Assembly: GCA_036924085.1 (NCBI GenBank)
Contig: JAVGWX010000019.1
Location: forward strand, 17,530,131 to 17,594,130
Direction: 5' to 3'
Length of the DNA stretch: 64,000 bases
Origin: Ariolimax columbianus
Taxonomy: Eukaryota; Mollusca; Gastropoda; Stylommatophora; Arionidae
A model generated the notes under the pieces. It was not told where the DNA came from. It saw only the letters and a list, made by a program, of their open reading frames with translations, and made no database searches. Shown here one piece after another: positions 1-11,979 of the stretch (its first letter is position 1; every line of letters starts with the position of its first letter). The position numbers were made by a program, and so were the translations under genes.

Positions 1-1131
1 ACACTGATCAGACAATGTTAGCCAGGGTCAGGATAAATATACTGGCCAAGACCCTCACCTGACGGGACGATGAGGCTAACGTCTGGTCAGGCAAAACACG
101 CTGATCAGACAATGTTAGCCAGGTTCAGGATAAATATACTGGCCAAGACCCTCACCTGACGGGACGATGAGGCTAACGTCTGGTCAGGCAAAACACACTG
201 GTCAGACAATATTAGCCAGGTTCAGGATAAATATACTGGCCAAGACCCTCACCTGACGGGACGATGAGGCTAACGTCTGGTCAGGCAAAACACGCTGATC
301 AGACAATGTTAGCCAGGTTCAGGATAAATATACTGGCCAAGACCCTCACCTGACGGGACGATGAGGCTAACGTCTGGTCAGGCAAAACACGCTGATCAGA
401 CAATGTTAGCCAGGATCAGGATAAATATACTGGCCAAGACCCTCACCTCACGGGACGATGAGGCTAACGTCTGGTCAGGCAAAACACACTGGTCAGAGAA
501 TGTTAGCCAGGTTCAGGATAAATATACTGGCCAAGACCCTCACCTGACGGGACCATGAGGCTAACGTCTGGTCAGGCAAAACACACTGGTCAGACAATGT
601 TAGCCAGGTTCAGGATAAATATACTGGCAAAGACCCTCACCTGACGGGACGATGAGGCTAACGTCTGGTCAGGCAAAACACACTGGTCAGACAATGTTAG
701 CCAGGTTTAGGATAAATATAGTGGCCAAGACCCTCACCTGACGGGACGATGAGGCTAACGTCTGGTCAGGAAAAACACACTGGTCAGAGAATGTTAGCCA
801 GGTTCAGGATAAATATACTGGCCAAGACCCTCACCTCACGGGACGATGAGGCTAGCGTCTGGTCAGGCAAAACACACTGATCAGACAATTTTAGCCAGGT
901 TCAGGATAAATATACTGGCCAAGACCCTCACCTGACGGGACGATGAGGCTAACGTCTGGTCACGCAAAACACACTGATCAGACAATGTTAGCCAGGGTCA
1001 GGATAAATATACTGGCCAAGACCCTCACCTGACGGGACGATGAGGCTAACGTCTGGTCAGGCAAAACACACTGGTCAGACAATGTTAGCCAGGTTCAGGA
1101 TAAATATACTGGCCAAGACTCTCACATGACC
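1..1131. repeat. 97-bp tandem array (about 11.5 copies)
   Basis: Head-to-tail units recur every 97 bp: CTGATCAGAC or CTGGTCAGAC starts at 4, 101, 198 and onward. The array is cut by the window start and decays at about 1131. Copies differ by a few point changes (for example GTTCAGG versus GGTCAGG). Read on the minus strand, the unit contains CAGTATATTTATCCTGAACC followed by GGCTAACATTGTCTGATCAG, which resembles the 38-bp unit found at 8.8, 41.7, 42.4 and 55.2 kb. The 97-bp unit therefore looks like a higher-order form of that family. Short open frames across it are by-products of the repeat. Confidence 0.95.
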
Positions 1132-1357
1132 TCCTCGTTTGTCGTCCTCGAGGACAACAGTCTGGCTTACAAGGTGAGGTTCGAGTTGATCCTCCGTAGT
1201 AGTGAGATACACGCAGATGAAGCAAAGCATTGCACAACTGCCTGGAGGACCCCAGCCCACTTCATCAGCGAGCTCAGGGTGTAAGGAAAGCCACTATATT
1301 ATATCACAAATTCCTTCCTTTTCATGGCGCACAAAACGGTTACTAACCCATTGTAGG

Positions 1358-1520
1358 CATTATAAGCCAGCCAACCAAACCAACCAACCAACCAAACCAA
1401 CCAACCAACCAACCAAACCAACTAACCAAACCAAACAACCAAACCAAACAACCAAACCAACCAACCTACCAAACCAACCAACCAAACCAACCAACCAACC
1501 AAACCAACCAACCAACTAAC
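1358..1520. repeat. (CCAAA/CCAAC)n simple repeat
   Basis: An impure CCAA-based microsatellite of about 160 bp. The preceding 1132-1357 stretch shows nothing I can name. Confidence 0.9.
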
Positions 1521-1849
1521 CCTTGACCAGACTACACTAGTGACAGGTTCAGTCTGTTTACAATGCCGTCACGTGAAGACAGAATAGGGTCTTGATCAGC
1601 TATTGTTCGCTAACCCTAAATCAAAAAACCAGCTATCTACTACATCTTCCACCCACACGCCTACTCTCTCCCCTTGGCGGCCAGTTATATTTCCCATGTC
1701 CTTATTTTCCCTAACAGTAAATCAGGTACATAATACCGGTCGGTCAACTGGAGCGTGTCCATTACAAGTGTCCACCCTTCGATAGGAAATGTAGAAGCTG
1801 CAAGTGGTAACGAAGTAGTATACACGCCTGCTCACGTAAATGCCGGTTA

Positions 1850-3545
1850 TCATCCTTTAAATCACCACAAACTTCTCCCTTACATCCACTCATATTATCT
1901 TCTTTACCATCACATTCACCACCCTTACCATCACTCCTACCATCACACTAACAATCAGTCCTACCACAAGCCTCACCACCCTTACCATCAGCCTCACCTC
2001 CCTTACCACCAGCCTCACCTCCCTTACCATCATCATTACCATCAGCCTTACCATCAGCCTCACCACGCTTACCATCAGCCTTAACACCGTACCGTCAGCC
2101 TCACCACCCTTACCATCAGCCTCAAAACCCTTACCACCACTCTTCCCATAACCCTTACCATCAGCCTCACCACCCTTACCATCAGTCAGTCACCAACCCT
2201 TACCATCAGCCTTACCATCACCCTTACCATCAGCCTCACCATCCTTACCATCAGCCTCACCATCCTTACCATCAGCCTCACCACCCTTACCACCACCCTT
2301 GCCATCAGCCTTACCATCAGCATTGACATCAGCCTCACCACCCTTACCATCAGCCTAACCATCAGCCTCACCACCCTTGCCCCCACCCTTACCATCAGCC
2401 TAACCATCAGCCTCACCACCCTTACCATCAACCTCACCATCAACCTCACCACCACCCTTACCATCACCCTCACCATCAACCTCACCATCAATCTCACCAT
2501 CAACCTCACCATCAACCTCACCATGAGCCTTACCATCAACCTCACCATATACCTCATCCTTACCATCAACCTCACCATCAACCTTACCATCACCCTCACC
2601 ATCAACCTCACCATCAACCTAACCATCAACCTCACCCATACCATCAACCTCACCATCAACCTTACCATCACCCTCACCATCAACCTCACCATCAACCTAA
2701 CCATCAACCTCACCCTTACCATCAACCTCACCATCAACCTTACCATCACCCTCATCATCAACCTCACCATCAACCTAACCATCAACCTCACCCATACCAT
2801 CAACCTCACCATCAACCTCACTATCAACCTCACCATCAACCTAACCATCAACCTCACCCTTACCATCAACCTCACCATCAACCTCACCATCAACCTCACC
2901 ATCAACCTTACCATCACCCTCACCATCAACTTCACCATCAACCTCACCATCGACCTTACCATCACCCTCACCATCACCCTCACCATCAACGTTACCATCA
3001 ACGTTACCATCAACCTCACCCTCACCATCAACCTCACCATCAACCTTACCATCACCCTCACCATCAACCTCACCATCAACCTTACCATCACCCTCACCAT
3101 CAACCTCACCATCAACCTTACCATCACCCTCACCATCAACCTCACCATCAACCTTACCATCAACCTCACTATCAACCCTACCATCAACCTTACCATCACT
3201 CTTACCACCTTTAATACCCTTACCACCACCCTTACCACCACCCTTACCAACCTAACCACCACCCTTACCACCCTTACCACCATTACCACTAACTTTACCA
3301 CCATCCTTACCACCACTCTTACCATCACTCGCACCATTAATCTTACCATCATCCTGCCAGTCAGCTTTACCACCACTCCTACCATCACAAACCTACCGCA
3401 ACCCGCCCCTTAACGCCCTTGTCAGGACGCACATAAGAGTTACCTACTCATTATGGGCCTTTGCAAACAACCATCAACCTTACCATCAACCATACCATGA
3501 ACCTTACCATCAACCTACCATCACCCGTGACATTAACCTTATCAT
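1850..3545. repeat. ACCATC-rich minisatellite, about 1.7 kb
   Basis: Degenerate 6/12/18-bp units built on ACCATCAACCTC, with TTACCATCA and CCACCCTTACC variants. The first part (to about 2450) is rich in CAGCCTCACC and the second part is more homogeneous. Because the period is a multiple of three, long low-complexity frames stay open on both strands (Thr-Ile-Asn-Leu on plus, Met-Val-Arg-Leu on minus). These should not be read as genes. Confidence 0.93.
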
Positions 3546-5209
3546 CAATCGACTTACTCTTATTACCAACTCTTACATCACCCTCTATATCCCCTTTGCT
3601 CTCGCTGCTGCCAACTTTTGACTGATGCCAAAATCATTCAGAATGAAATATCTATCCCTTTTTGCAACCTAACATAACCAGTTGTAAGTCACTAGCAGTG
3701 CTATGCTGCAATGACTGCTCCAGTGTTTAGCTGTCAGAAATAAATCTTAAGTTCATGCATGACTGACCGATAATGGTACCTCATTAGTACATGATATCTC
3801 CAAGTGGAGTCACCTAAAATAATTTAATACATAAAACATTAAATACATGTTTCTGTTTGTCCGTCGTGCTAGAAACTCGAAATTTACACAAATCAATCTG
3901 TTTTGAATTACCATTTCAACGAAACTAGTGTAATCTTTCAGCGACATTTCCTTGTCGAGTTGTTAAACAATTAAAGCCTTGCAGCGGTCATTAAAAAACA
4001 AGGTGAAAATTGCGCGTCTCATTTTGTCTAGATATTTTCAGATGAACCCACTATCTCTGCTCAATTCGTCAATCCATCCTCCGAATCTGTGGCGTCATAA
4101 TAAGCAAGGAGGAACCGCAGTGAAATTACTGTATCGTTGTGCTTGCTCTTCATATATTCAGGGTTGGCAAATTTTTAGGTTCCATGCCTTAATTTTTGTT
4201 CACGCAGGTGGAGAAAATGTAAACTGGTGTGAAGCCAGCCAGTAAAGCTCGCATGAATTAAAACAGGGTAAGGGGCAGGTCAAACGGAGATGTGTACCAA
4301 CACGATCAGCTTTCTTGCGACGTGACTATGCCTATATCATTGTGTATCCTATGTCTATATCAGATAATTTGTTGTTTTCACTTTTAATTAATTAACCACT
4401 TTGTCTAGCTGGTAAAGTAACCTCTTTTATTATTCTCATTTCCATTTTAGTTTCTTTGACAAAAAAATATTTTATAATGTTTCATTTTTATTTTTAATTT
4501 ACAAATGTTCTGACGGAAGGACTAACAATAACACCAAGTACTTGAGTCATCAGAATTAATTCCAGACCGACTGAGCAACATCCACGAGGCAAGTTTGCTG
4601 TGGTAAAACCAGAAATACGCAGTTTGTCGTTGAAACAGGCGAGATTCCCCAAACGGGGATCAGAACTACTCAATTATCAACTCGTACTTCTACTTTGGGA
4701 CCACATTGATAGTCAGATGTACGATGGAACGACATATATTTTATGATCATTTTATGACCTCAAGAGACATACTAAAAACTGTTTTCTGATTGGACGAATG
4801 ACGTCAAGTTCATACCAAAAATGGATGCGTGATTTTTCAGCGACTGACTTTCTCCGGTGGATAAAATAAATGTCTATGGGATTTTATAATCTAGATTATG
4901 TTAACTATATTAGGAGTGTCGAAACTTTAACAAAATCTAGGGCCATAAATTTATCTGTCCGACAATTTGACGGCAGCACGTAGAGAAATGATAGAAATTG
5001 ACACAATTTCCGAGAGCAAGTTGCTTCTTCGCCTTAGGAAGTCCAAGAGAAACTGCATGCTTATAATTCAGACAAAGCTGAGTGATAAGTTCGCGTTGTT
5101 TATTTAACCACATTTTTACTGTAGCTGTTTCAGCTTTTCTTCAAATCTAATGAGCACATTTAGGTATTGTCTGTCATGTTTCACATTTTCTACAACATAC
5201 AGGATTGAC
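3546..5209. other. Unrecognised AT-rich stretch
   Basis: I see no convincing coding frame, RNA gene or repeat family here. The longest frame (3979-4245, plus) matches nothing I know. Confidence 0.6.
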
Positions 5210-5219
5210 TAGTGTGTCT

Positions 5220-5547
5220 CAAAAAACGATGCCTATTACCAGTTGAACAGAAAAGAGCAGGTCGTGGTCTTCAGACTTCGCACTGGCCACAATAGACTGA
5301 GGTACCACCTATTCAACAAATTGAAGATAGGTGGAACCGACGAATGCCCTTGCGGTACTGGTAAAATGATCGCTGAACATTTGCTGCAAAACTGCCCGAC
5401 ATACGAGGATCAGAAAGAGCAGATGTGGCCATCACCAGTGGCAACACTAGACAAGCTCTATGGCATTGTCGACAGCCTCAGGATGACAGATGCTTTTTTC
5501 GAAAAAATAAAGGTTGACGTCTGACTGCGTACGAAGAAGAAGAAGAA
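5220..5547 (+). mobile_element. 5'-truncated Nimbus/I-like LINE, copy 1, with 10-bp TSD
   Basis: The last 330 bp of the LINE family whose longest copy is at 46003-48514. It starts abruptly at AAAAACGATGCC and ends after the stop codon with GTACGAAGAAGAAGAAGAA, the family's (GAA)n 3' tail. TAGTGTGTCT lies on both sides (5210-5219 and 5548-5557), a target-site duplication typical of target-primed reverse transcription. Confidence 0.88.
5222..5524 (+). pseudogene. LINE C-terminal Cys/His domain fragment
   Basis: About 100 codons in frame with the C-terminus of the 800-codon LINE frame at 46 kb. Visible are the VVFRLRTGHNRLRYHLFNKL block and the CPCG...EHLLQNCP Cys/His pattern, then a near-identical tail ending in VDV rather than VTV. 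The frame is unbroken but lacks RT and RNase H entirely, so it is a dead 5'-truncated copy. It enters from the insertion junction, so no true start codon exists. Confidence 0.85.
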
Positions 5548-5574
5548 TAGTGTGTCTAAGTAGAAATGTGATTA

Positions 5575-6130
5575 GATCTTCTCTTTCTTCCTAAATCTCT
5601 GTCTACATCTCTTTATGTCTCTCTTCTTCCGTCTCTCTGTCTCTCCTCATCTTTATCCTACTTTCTTTCTCCCTCTCTCTCCTCTCCTTCAATCTCTGTT
5701 TTTCTGTCTCTCCTCTTCCCTATCGCTCCGTCCTCCTATCTCTCTCACTCTCTCTTTTCCTCTCCCACTCACTCTCCTCACACTATTCCCGTTTCTCCTG
5801 CTCTGTCTAATCCTCAATATCCGTCCATCTCTCCTATTTTCACGGTTTACTCCTCCCCTCCCTCCTCACACCCTCTCTCTTCTGTGCTCTCTAGTGCTCT
5901 CTCCTCCTCTCACATTATCTCTCCTCTTTTCTCTATTAATCTCTCTCATCCTCTCACCCTCTCTCTCCTCATACTTCTTCTCTCTCTCTATCCTCTCTTC
6001 AATCCTCTCTCCTCCGATCACCCATCTCTCCTTCTCTCGCTCCGTCTCTCATTCTTTATCTACGTCTTCCTTTCTCTCCTTGTCTCCCTATATCTCCCTT
6101 TATTCGCCGTTTATTCCTTCTCTCTCTCAA
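5575..6130. repeat. CT-rich pyrimidine tract
   Basis: About 550 bp of TCTCTC/CTCCTC-rich sequence on the plus strand, starting just after the LINE copy. The two Ser/Leu-rich plus frames over it are composition artefacts. The following 6131-6680 holds nothing I recognise. Confidence 0.85.
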
Positions 6131-6689
6131 GTATCAATCCTCAGACAACACGCCCAGTGCATCATGCTCTAAATGAATACACATGAATGACAGGAAAAGC
6201 AGAGGTAGAGGAAATGGCCACCCCATCCACCCCCACTCCCACACCACAAAATGCTACAAAAAACCTCGTACAATTAAATCACCAACACTTTATCCCCGGC
6301 GGCAATCCATCAAATGACCACATTTACCTGTTTCAGTGTACTAATATAACACCGTATCAAACAATTTGCCTCAAACACAGTACCGGACTTTGAAAGGACA
6401 ACGCAGCGATGCAGGGAACTAATCATACCACCTCACACAAGCTGTGGCTTAGTATACTGAAGGCTTCAACACTTGATCCACGACCAGGGGTTAAACCTGA
6501 GGAGGAGCGCTCTTTACCTGACGCTTTCTTTTCATGCCAACACAGCTGACAGTCAACAAAGCGTAGCTCTGTGCGTCTCGCACTGCCCACGGTACACTAG
6601 TTTGACAGCCTGGGGAATATATTCACTACGAGGTGATTTAATTCAGGTTTATAAGATGAATTACAACCGCAATAGGGCCTTTTGAAGAC

Positions 6690-6960
6690 CTCTTGATCAC
6701 TATGAAAAACAGAAAACTCGCTTGGTACGGTCACATACCGAGATCAAATTGTCTTGCAAATACGATCCTCCACGGAAAGGTGCAAGGCAGACGACGAAGA
6801 GGCCCACCCAAAAAGAGGTGGGAGGACAACATAAAAGAATGGACCAATCTCCGACCAAAAGAGGCACAGACAGCGGCCGCTGACAGAGATGAATAGAGTG
6901 GGTTTGTGAGGATATCTTCATGTGTGCCCCAACGACCTCACCCGTTACGGGATGACCTGA
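6690..6960 (+). pseudogene. RTE-like LINE RT C-terminal fragment
   Basis: The plus frame reads RKLAWYGHI then GRRRRGPPKKRWEDNIKEW, the WYGH...RWEDNI ending usual for RTE-like endonuclease-RT proteins. After an in-frame stop, the sequence ends with a CCAACGACCT...TACGGGATGA block that also closes the minus-strand fragment at 18255-18960, so both come from one family. Only the last 80 or so codons remain. Confidence 0.75.
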
Positions 6961-7109
6961 CCTGGCCTATAAAATAATCAACGGAACGAAATAAATTTAT
7001 ACTATAACAAGTTGTTTTTTTTTACTTCAAAATACAGCCGCCTACAAAATCAAAAGGGGACAGTCACAAATAATTAAAGAAAGGTCAAGCTTTGATATCA
7101 AGAAATACT

Positions 7110-7300
7110 TGTTTTAGTCATAGAGTGTTGAATGCTTGAAATGCATTGTCACAGGAAATAGTAGAGGCAGGCTTAATTAAAGCATTCAAGAATAGATCGG
7201 ATGCTCAAAGGTATTGTTAGATCAAGTAAATTTAAACGAAACTGGTTGTATGCAGGCTCTGCAGAGTCTTCTAAACTAGTATAAAGACGTTACGTATATG
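7110..7300 (+). pseudogene. LINE RT extreme C-terminus plus 3' end (family D)
   Basis: A decayed frame reads RVLNA.NALSQEIVEAGLIK then AFKNRSDA, matching the VVNAWNxLPxEVVxAxxxNxFKxRLD tail known from CR1/jockey-type reverse transcriptases. The nucleotide sequence continues past the stop with GCAGAGTCTTCTAAACTAGT-like sequence, shared by the minus-strand copies at 56510-56830 and 63140-63370. A Trp codon has become TGA. Confidence 0.7.
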
Positions 7301-7454
7301 CCTTGTCTCGGGAGAATGATATTGTTAACATTAATTATATTTTATTTATTACTAGACTTAATGTGTTTCTGGTTCTCATTGTGACGTACCACGGCTGCTC
7401 TAACCTAATACCCATCTCTGACCGTTTTCTTTAACTTAATTGATTTGATCGTCA

Positions 7455-8125
7455 AGATGCCCATATGATTCGATTGTCCCGTTGCCCATGTAACCCGTTC
7501 GCCACGTTGCCCACGTAACCCGTTCGCCACGTTGCCCATATAACCCGTTCGCCACGTTGACCATATAACCCGTTCGCCACGTTCCCCATATAACCCGTTC
7601 GCCACGTTGCCCATATAACCCGTTCGCCACGTTGCCCATGTAACCTGTTCGCCACGTTGCCCATGTAACCTGTTCGCCACGTTGCCCATGTAACCCGTTC
7701 GCCACGTTGCCCATGTAACCCGTTCGCCACGTTACCCATGTAACCCGTTCGCCACGTTACCCATGTAACCTGTTCGCCACGTTACCCATGTAACCCGTTC
7801 GCCACGTTACCCATGTAACCTGTTCGCCACGTTGCCCATGTAACCCGTTCGCCACGTTGCCCATGTAACATGTACGCCACGTTGCCCATGTAACCCGTTC
7901 GCCACGTTGACCATGTAACCCGTTCGCCACGTTGCCCATATAACCCGTTCGCCACGTTGCCCATGTAACCCGTTCGCCACGTTGACCATGTAACCCGTTC
8001 GCCACGTTGACAATGTAGCCCGTTCGCCACGTTGACCATGTAACCCATTCGCCACGTTGACCATGTAACCCGTTCGCCACGTTGCCCATATAACCCGTTC
8101 GCCACGTTGCCCATATGACCTGATT
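7455..8125. repeat. 25-bp minisatellite (about 26 copies)
   Basis: Unit CGTTCGCCACGTTGCCCATG followed by TAACC, repeated with few changes (TTGCCC/TTGACC/TTACCC, ATGTAA/ATATAA). Since 25 is not a multiple of 3 and the minus strand has no stop in any frame, all three minus frames are open and give the same 25-residue peptide repeat out of phase. That is a composition effect. Degenerate units trail to about 8260. Confidence 0.95.
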
Positions 8126-8774
8126 ATCACGTTGTCCATATTACCAAATCGCCATGTTGCCAACCTGACGTGACCTGATCGCCACGTTGCTCACTTGACC
8201 TGACCTGAACTCCACGTTGCTCACATGACTCGATCGTCTCGTCGCTCGCCCTAATTACCTGATCTCTCCTTTGCCCACCTGTGAGATCCCGTATTATCCT
8301 GGCTAGGTACCGGACCGCTAGAATTAGGTTCAAGTGTAACGTGCTTTTCTAGGCTTCCAACTCACGTCCGCACCGTCTACTGTGTAACAGGCTTGACTCC
8401 ATCAGCCTGGGCAACGTTGAAAGCACTGCAATTCCCCAATAGTCTTGAAACTATGAGAAGCATATAATTGTACTACAGCCAGGAAGGATCCTACCAACAT
8501 TGTTCAGTAAGATATATGTAGCTCATTAACAGACATTACTGTCGGAGATTAAGTGTTGGAGACCGCGTTAAACGAGATCAGAGCTTGTTTATGACGTGGG
8601 TTGGAGAGCTATCTTCTTCGCTGTCTGTCTTACCAAACATTATGCTAGATTCCCAATTACAGCAGGGTTGACTGAAGCGCACTAGTTACCCATCTCTTTA
8701 GACAAACTGCAACTGTAACAACCTGTTTCCAGTGAGAACTGATTAGAAGTGAATTGTGGGTCTGTTCCGCAGGT
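8126..8774. other. Degenerate repeat margin, then unrecognised sequence
   Basis: 8126-8260 holds decayed units of the 25-bp array. Beyond it I see no coding frame or known repeat. Confidence 0.55.
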
Positions 8775-9575
8775 TTCACCTGACCTTATTAACAAAGTCT
8801 AATCAATATGTTTTATCCCACCCTGACTAACATAGTATGATTAGTATGTTGGTAAACTCAGACTAACATAGTCTGATCAATATGTTTTGTCCGACCCTGA
8901 CTAACATAGTATGATTAGTATGTTGGTAAACTCAGACTAACATAGTCTGATCAATATGTTTTGTCCGACCCTGACTATCATAGTCTGACCAGTATGGTGG
9001 CAGACCGAGACTAACATAGTCTGATCAATATGTTTCAACTGACCATGAATATCATATTCCGATCAGAATGTTTCACGTGATACTAACATTCTATGATCAG
9101 TATGTTTCACGTACCCTGGCTAACATTCTATGATCAGTGTGTTTCACGTAACCCTGACTAACAATATATGATCCATATGTTTCATCTGACCCTGACTAAC
9201 ATTATATGTTCAGTATGTTTCAGGTGACCCTGACTAACATTCTTTGATCGGTATGTTTCACCTGATCCTGACTAACATTCTATGATCAGTATGTTTCACC
9301 TGACCCTGACTAACCTTCTATGATCGGTATGTTTCACGTGACCCTGACTAACATTCTTTGATCAGTATGGTTCACCTGACCCCGACTAACATTATATGAT
9401 CAGTATGTTTCACCTGACCCTGACTAATATTCTATGATCGGTATGTTTCACCTGACCCTGACTAACATTCTATGATCAGTATGTTTCACTTGACCCTGAC
9501 TAGCATTCTATGATCAGTATGTTTCACCTGACCCTGACTAACATTCTATGTTCAGTATTTTTCACCTGACCGGAC
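8775..9575 (+). repeat. 38-bp tandem array, locus 2 (about 20 copies)
   Basis: Unit CAGTATGTTTCACCTGACCC then TGACTAACATTCTATGAT, about 38 bp, degenerate on the left and more uniform on the right. The array ends in CCTGACCGGACTTCAGTC then TTTTCTCCC. Closely similar end sequence follows the arrays at 42.48 and 55.81 kb and is embedded in the 97-bp unit at the window start. Confidence 0.9.
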
Positions 9576-10524
9576 TTCAGTCTTTTCTCCCGAAAATGAA
9601 TGCTAAAAACGTAAAAGAAATCGTTCGTACTTTTATTAACAACGAACCGTCGCTCTAAAAGATTTCCATATTTTTAACAACATCGGTCAAAGCTGCATGT
9701 ATTGTTATCTGAAGAATGTGTTAGATTTCCTTGTTCCTAGTATGCCAGTATGTTACCGGACAACGCTAATAACAAGGATGTACCCTGTCAGCAACTTTAT
9801 CAATTAATCATGCGTCTTGCCGGGAAAGACAGAATAGAACCACTGAATCTCCATTTATTTTGAAAAAGCAACAAAGTAGAGTGGTGAACAAAAGAATTCA
9901 TCGTGTTATAGGAAAAACGTGCCTGAGTACCCGGCTTCGACCAGGAAATAACATAACATTTGAACACCTAATTGGGAAGTAATTTCAAATGAAGACAACA
10001 CTTTTCGTACAGAAATGGAAGGAATTTTAACATTTTGAATTTTACTGTTGCCAACATCGGTTGTAGTGTTAGTTCATAACGTCAGCACATTGTGCCAGTA
10101 TTTAATGGCAAACAATTTCTTCGTGCAACCATGTTATCATATGCCCATAACTTGTTAACGGAACGACATATATATTCATGGGCTCAAGTGGAAACCAACA
10201 TGTCACATTTTTTGAGGTGATAAAGCTCATTATTTAATACTTATTTGGTCGTGTTTTTTGTCAAACAACAAATTTATATTCGACGTATATAGAGAAATGA
10301 TAATAGGTCAACTAGTGAAGGAAGCAATATAACGACTTGAAATAAATTGTGCTGATCTACAAATCGGCCATGTAATGATCAGTGAAAATGCTCGATATGT
10401 CTTTAAGTTGGTGAGTTATTACGCTTTCAGATATATATACAAACTTTCAGAAATAAAGTACAGATCCCAATAATGTCTTAGTGTTAGTCTTAATTGACTT
10501 TTACTAATACAGGGGCATAAACTC
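9576..10524. other. Unrecognised AT-rich stretch
   Basis: No coding frame, RNA gene or repeat family recognised. Confidence 0.55.
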
Positions 10525-10975
10525 CTTTGCAGGTACCATCTCTGGTGTGATCAGGATGTAGCCAGGGGGAGAATTTCAACTTAGCGGATTTGGCTCGAAC
10601 AGCTTATTATTCTACTATGGAGGGTGGTTAGCTGATGTGTGAGTCTATCTTAATAGACTCAAACACTCAAAGTAGACCTGCAGCCTGTTAGGCGCCATCT
10701 ATGCTGCTCTTAACAAACCACCTAACTATGGCCGGTGTTATGTCCCGTCACACAGTTAGTTGCCTCTTTCAACATGCTCTCTGTGTGGCAGTGGTGCTAT
10801 TCTTGTCCTTGTCATACACAAAGACCCCAGCAAATCGCTAGAGAGACTATAATATCTACCATTACAAAAGTGCGCATTGTGTTTAAGTGCAGGCTTATTG
10901 AAAGAGGCCACACCAAGTGGCCGTCATTTTACTCCGGATAGAGGGAAAAGGAGGCAAACCCAACAAAAAAAGAAG
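10525..10975 (+). mobile_element. Dispersed repeat family E, copy 1
   Basis: About 300 bp (10540-10830) match 42045-42365 closely: shared blocks include GGATGTAGCC...GGGAGAATTT, AGAGGGTGGTTA/GGAGGGTGGTTA, TGCCATCTATGCTGCTCTTAA-like sequence, ATGGCCGGT(G/A)TTATG and TCTTGTC(C/T)TTGTCA. A GGCTCGAACAGC/GGTTCGAGCAGC segment resembles a pol III B box, so a SINE is possible. The right end has a GAAGAAGAA stretch near 10970. No protein frame is apparent. Its class is uncertain. Confidence 0.65.
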
Positions 10976-11289
10976 AAGAACCAATAAATGAACAACCTTC
11001 ATCAGCCTTCTGTAGAGCAAAGATTTTCAAAATACGCATGGCAGGTCACGTCAGGTCATAAAACGTTGACCTATCTATTTCTGAAAAGTGTTTGTGGAGT
11101 TCAGTTTCTGCAGTGAGAAGTAGCCATCTCATTGCCCAATCCTCCTTAGACGTCTCTTGCTAATTACCTGGCGGGTTACAGTGGTATTATTCGATGTTCC
11201 CCTAATGGGCCATGGAAACAATCACGTCATAAAGAGAGTGTGTGCACAAGAGGACGACCAGAAGACCTGTACACCCCCATGGATGGAAG

Positions 11290-11760
11290 TAGGGCGACTG
11301 TCCAGCGCAATTTAACCTATCAAATCAAGTTCCAGTCCAGCCAGGTCAAGTTCAGTAAAGTCAAACTCAATTACATCAAGTCCAGCGAGTCAAGTCATGT
11401 TCTGATAAGTCAAGCTTAGTTACGTCAAATTCATCAAATCCAGTCGTTATGTCAAGTTAAATCAAGCCCAATTACATCAAGTCCAGCAAATCAAATCCAG
11501 TCCAGTTATGTCAAGTTAAATTAAACACAGTTACATCAATGGGAATAAGTCAAACACAGGCCAGTAAATTAAAATGCAGGCCTTCTCAAGCCTAGTTACA
11601 TTAAGTCCAGTACAGTCCAATTCAGACAGATGAAGGCCAGTTACACAACATTAAGTATGGCAATTTCAGTTTTCTAAAGTCAATTTCAGTTTTCTAAAGT
11701 CAATTTCAGTTTTCTAAAGTCAATTTCAGTTTTCTAAAGACAATTTCAATAAAATCATAC
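11290..11760. repeat. Degenerate GTCAAGTCCAG repeats and a 20-bp array
   Basis: 11300-11640 is built from diverged GTCAAGTTCAG/ACATCAAGTCCAG units. 11660-11750 contains about 4-5 tight copies of the 20-bp unit AGTCAATTTCAGTTTTCTAA. No coding potential is seen. Confidence 0.8.
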
Positions 11761-11979
11761 TGAGTTACATCAAGTCCAGCAAAGGAATTTTTTCCAATCA
11801 AGTAACGTATTGTCAGTCATGTAGTTATTTGTAGTTGACTTTAGTAAATTCATTTAGTTCGGATTTATTTAGCATTAGTCCTTGTGTTTTTGCATGCCGT
11901 TTGTGTTTGTCCAATGTCTGGTATGCTCAGTACAACACTCGTATTGGTCTCATAAAAAAGTACATTTCGTCCATTATCC

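Noticed and set aside
1..1131. CRISPR-like regular repeats
   Set aside because: Units are contiguous near-identical copies with no unique spacers, no cas genes, and a eukaryotic context. The same holds for the other arrays.
1358..1520. Telomere-like repeat
   Set aside because: CCAAA/CCAAC units do not match the animal TTAGGG (CCCTAA) telomere repeat and the tract is short and internal.
2186..3413. Long frames on both strands (400 and 296 codons) with Met-Val-Arg-Leu or Thr-Ile-Asn-Leu repeats
   Set aside because: Pure products of the ACCATC microsatellite, whose period is a multiple of three; no domain, no codon-level constraint.
7405..8163. Several overlapping minus frames with Gly-Asn-Val-Ala-Asn repeats
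   Set aside because: One 25-bp repeat read in three phases.
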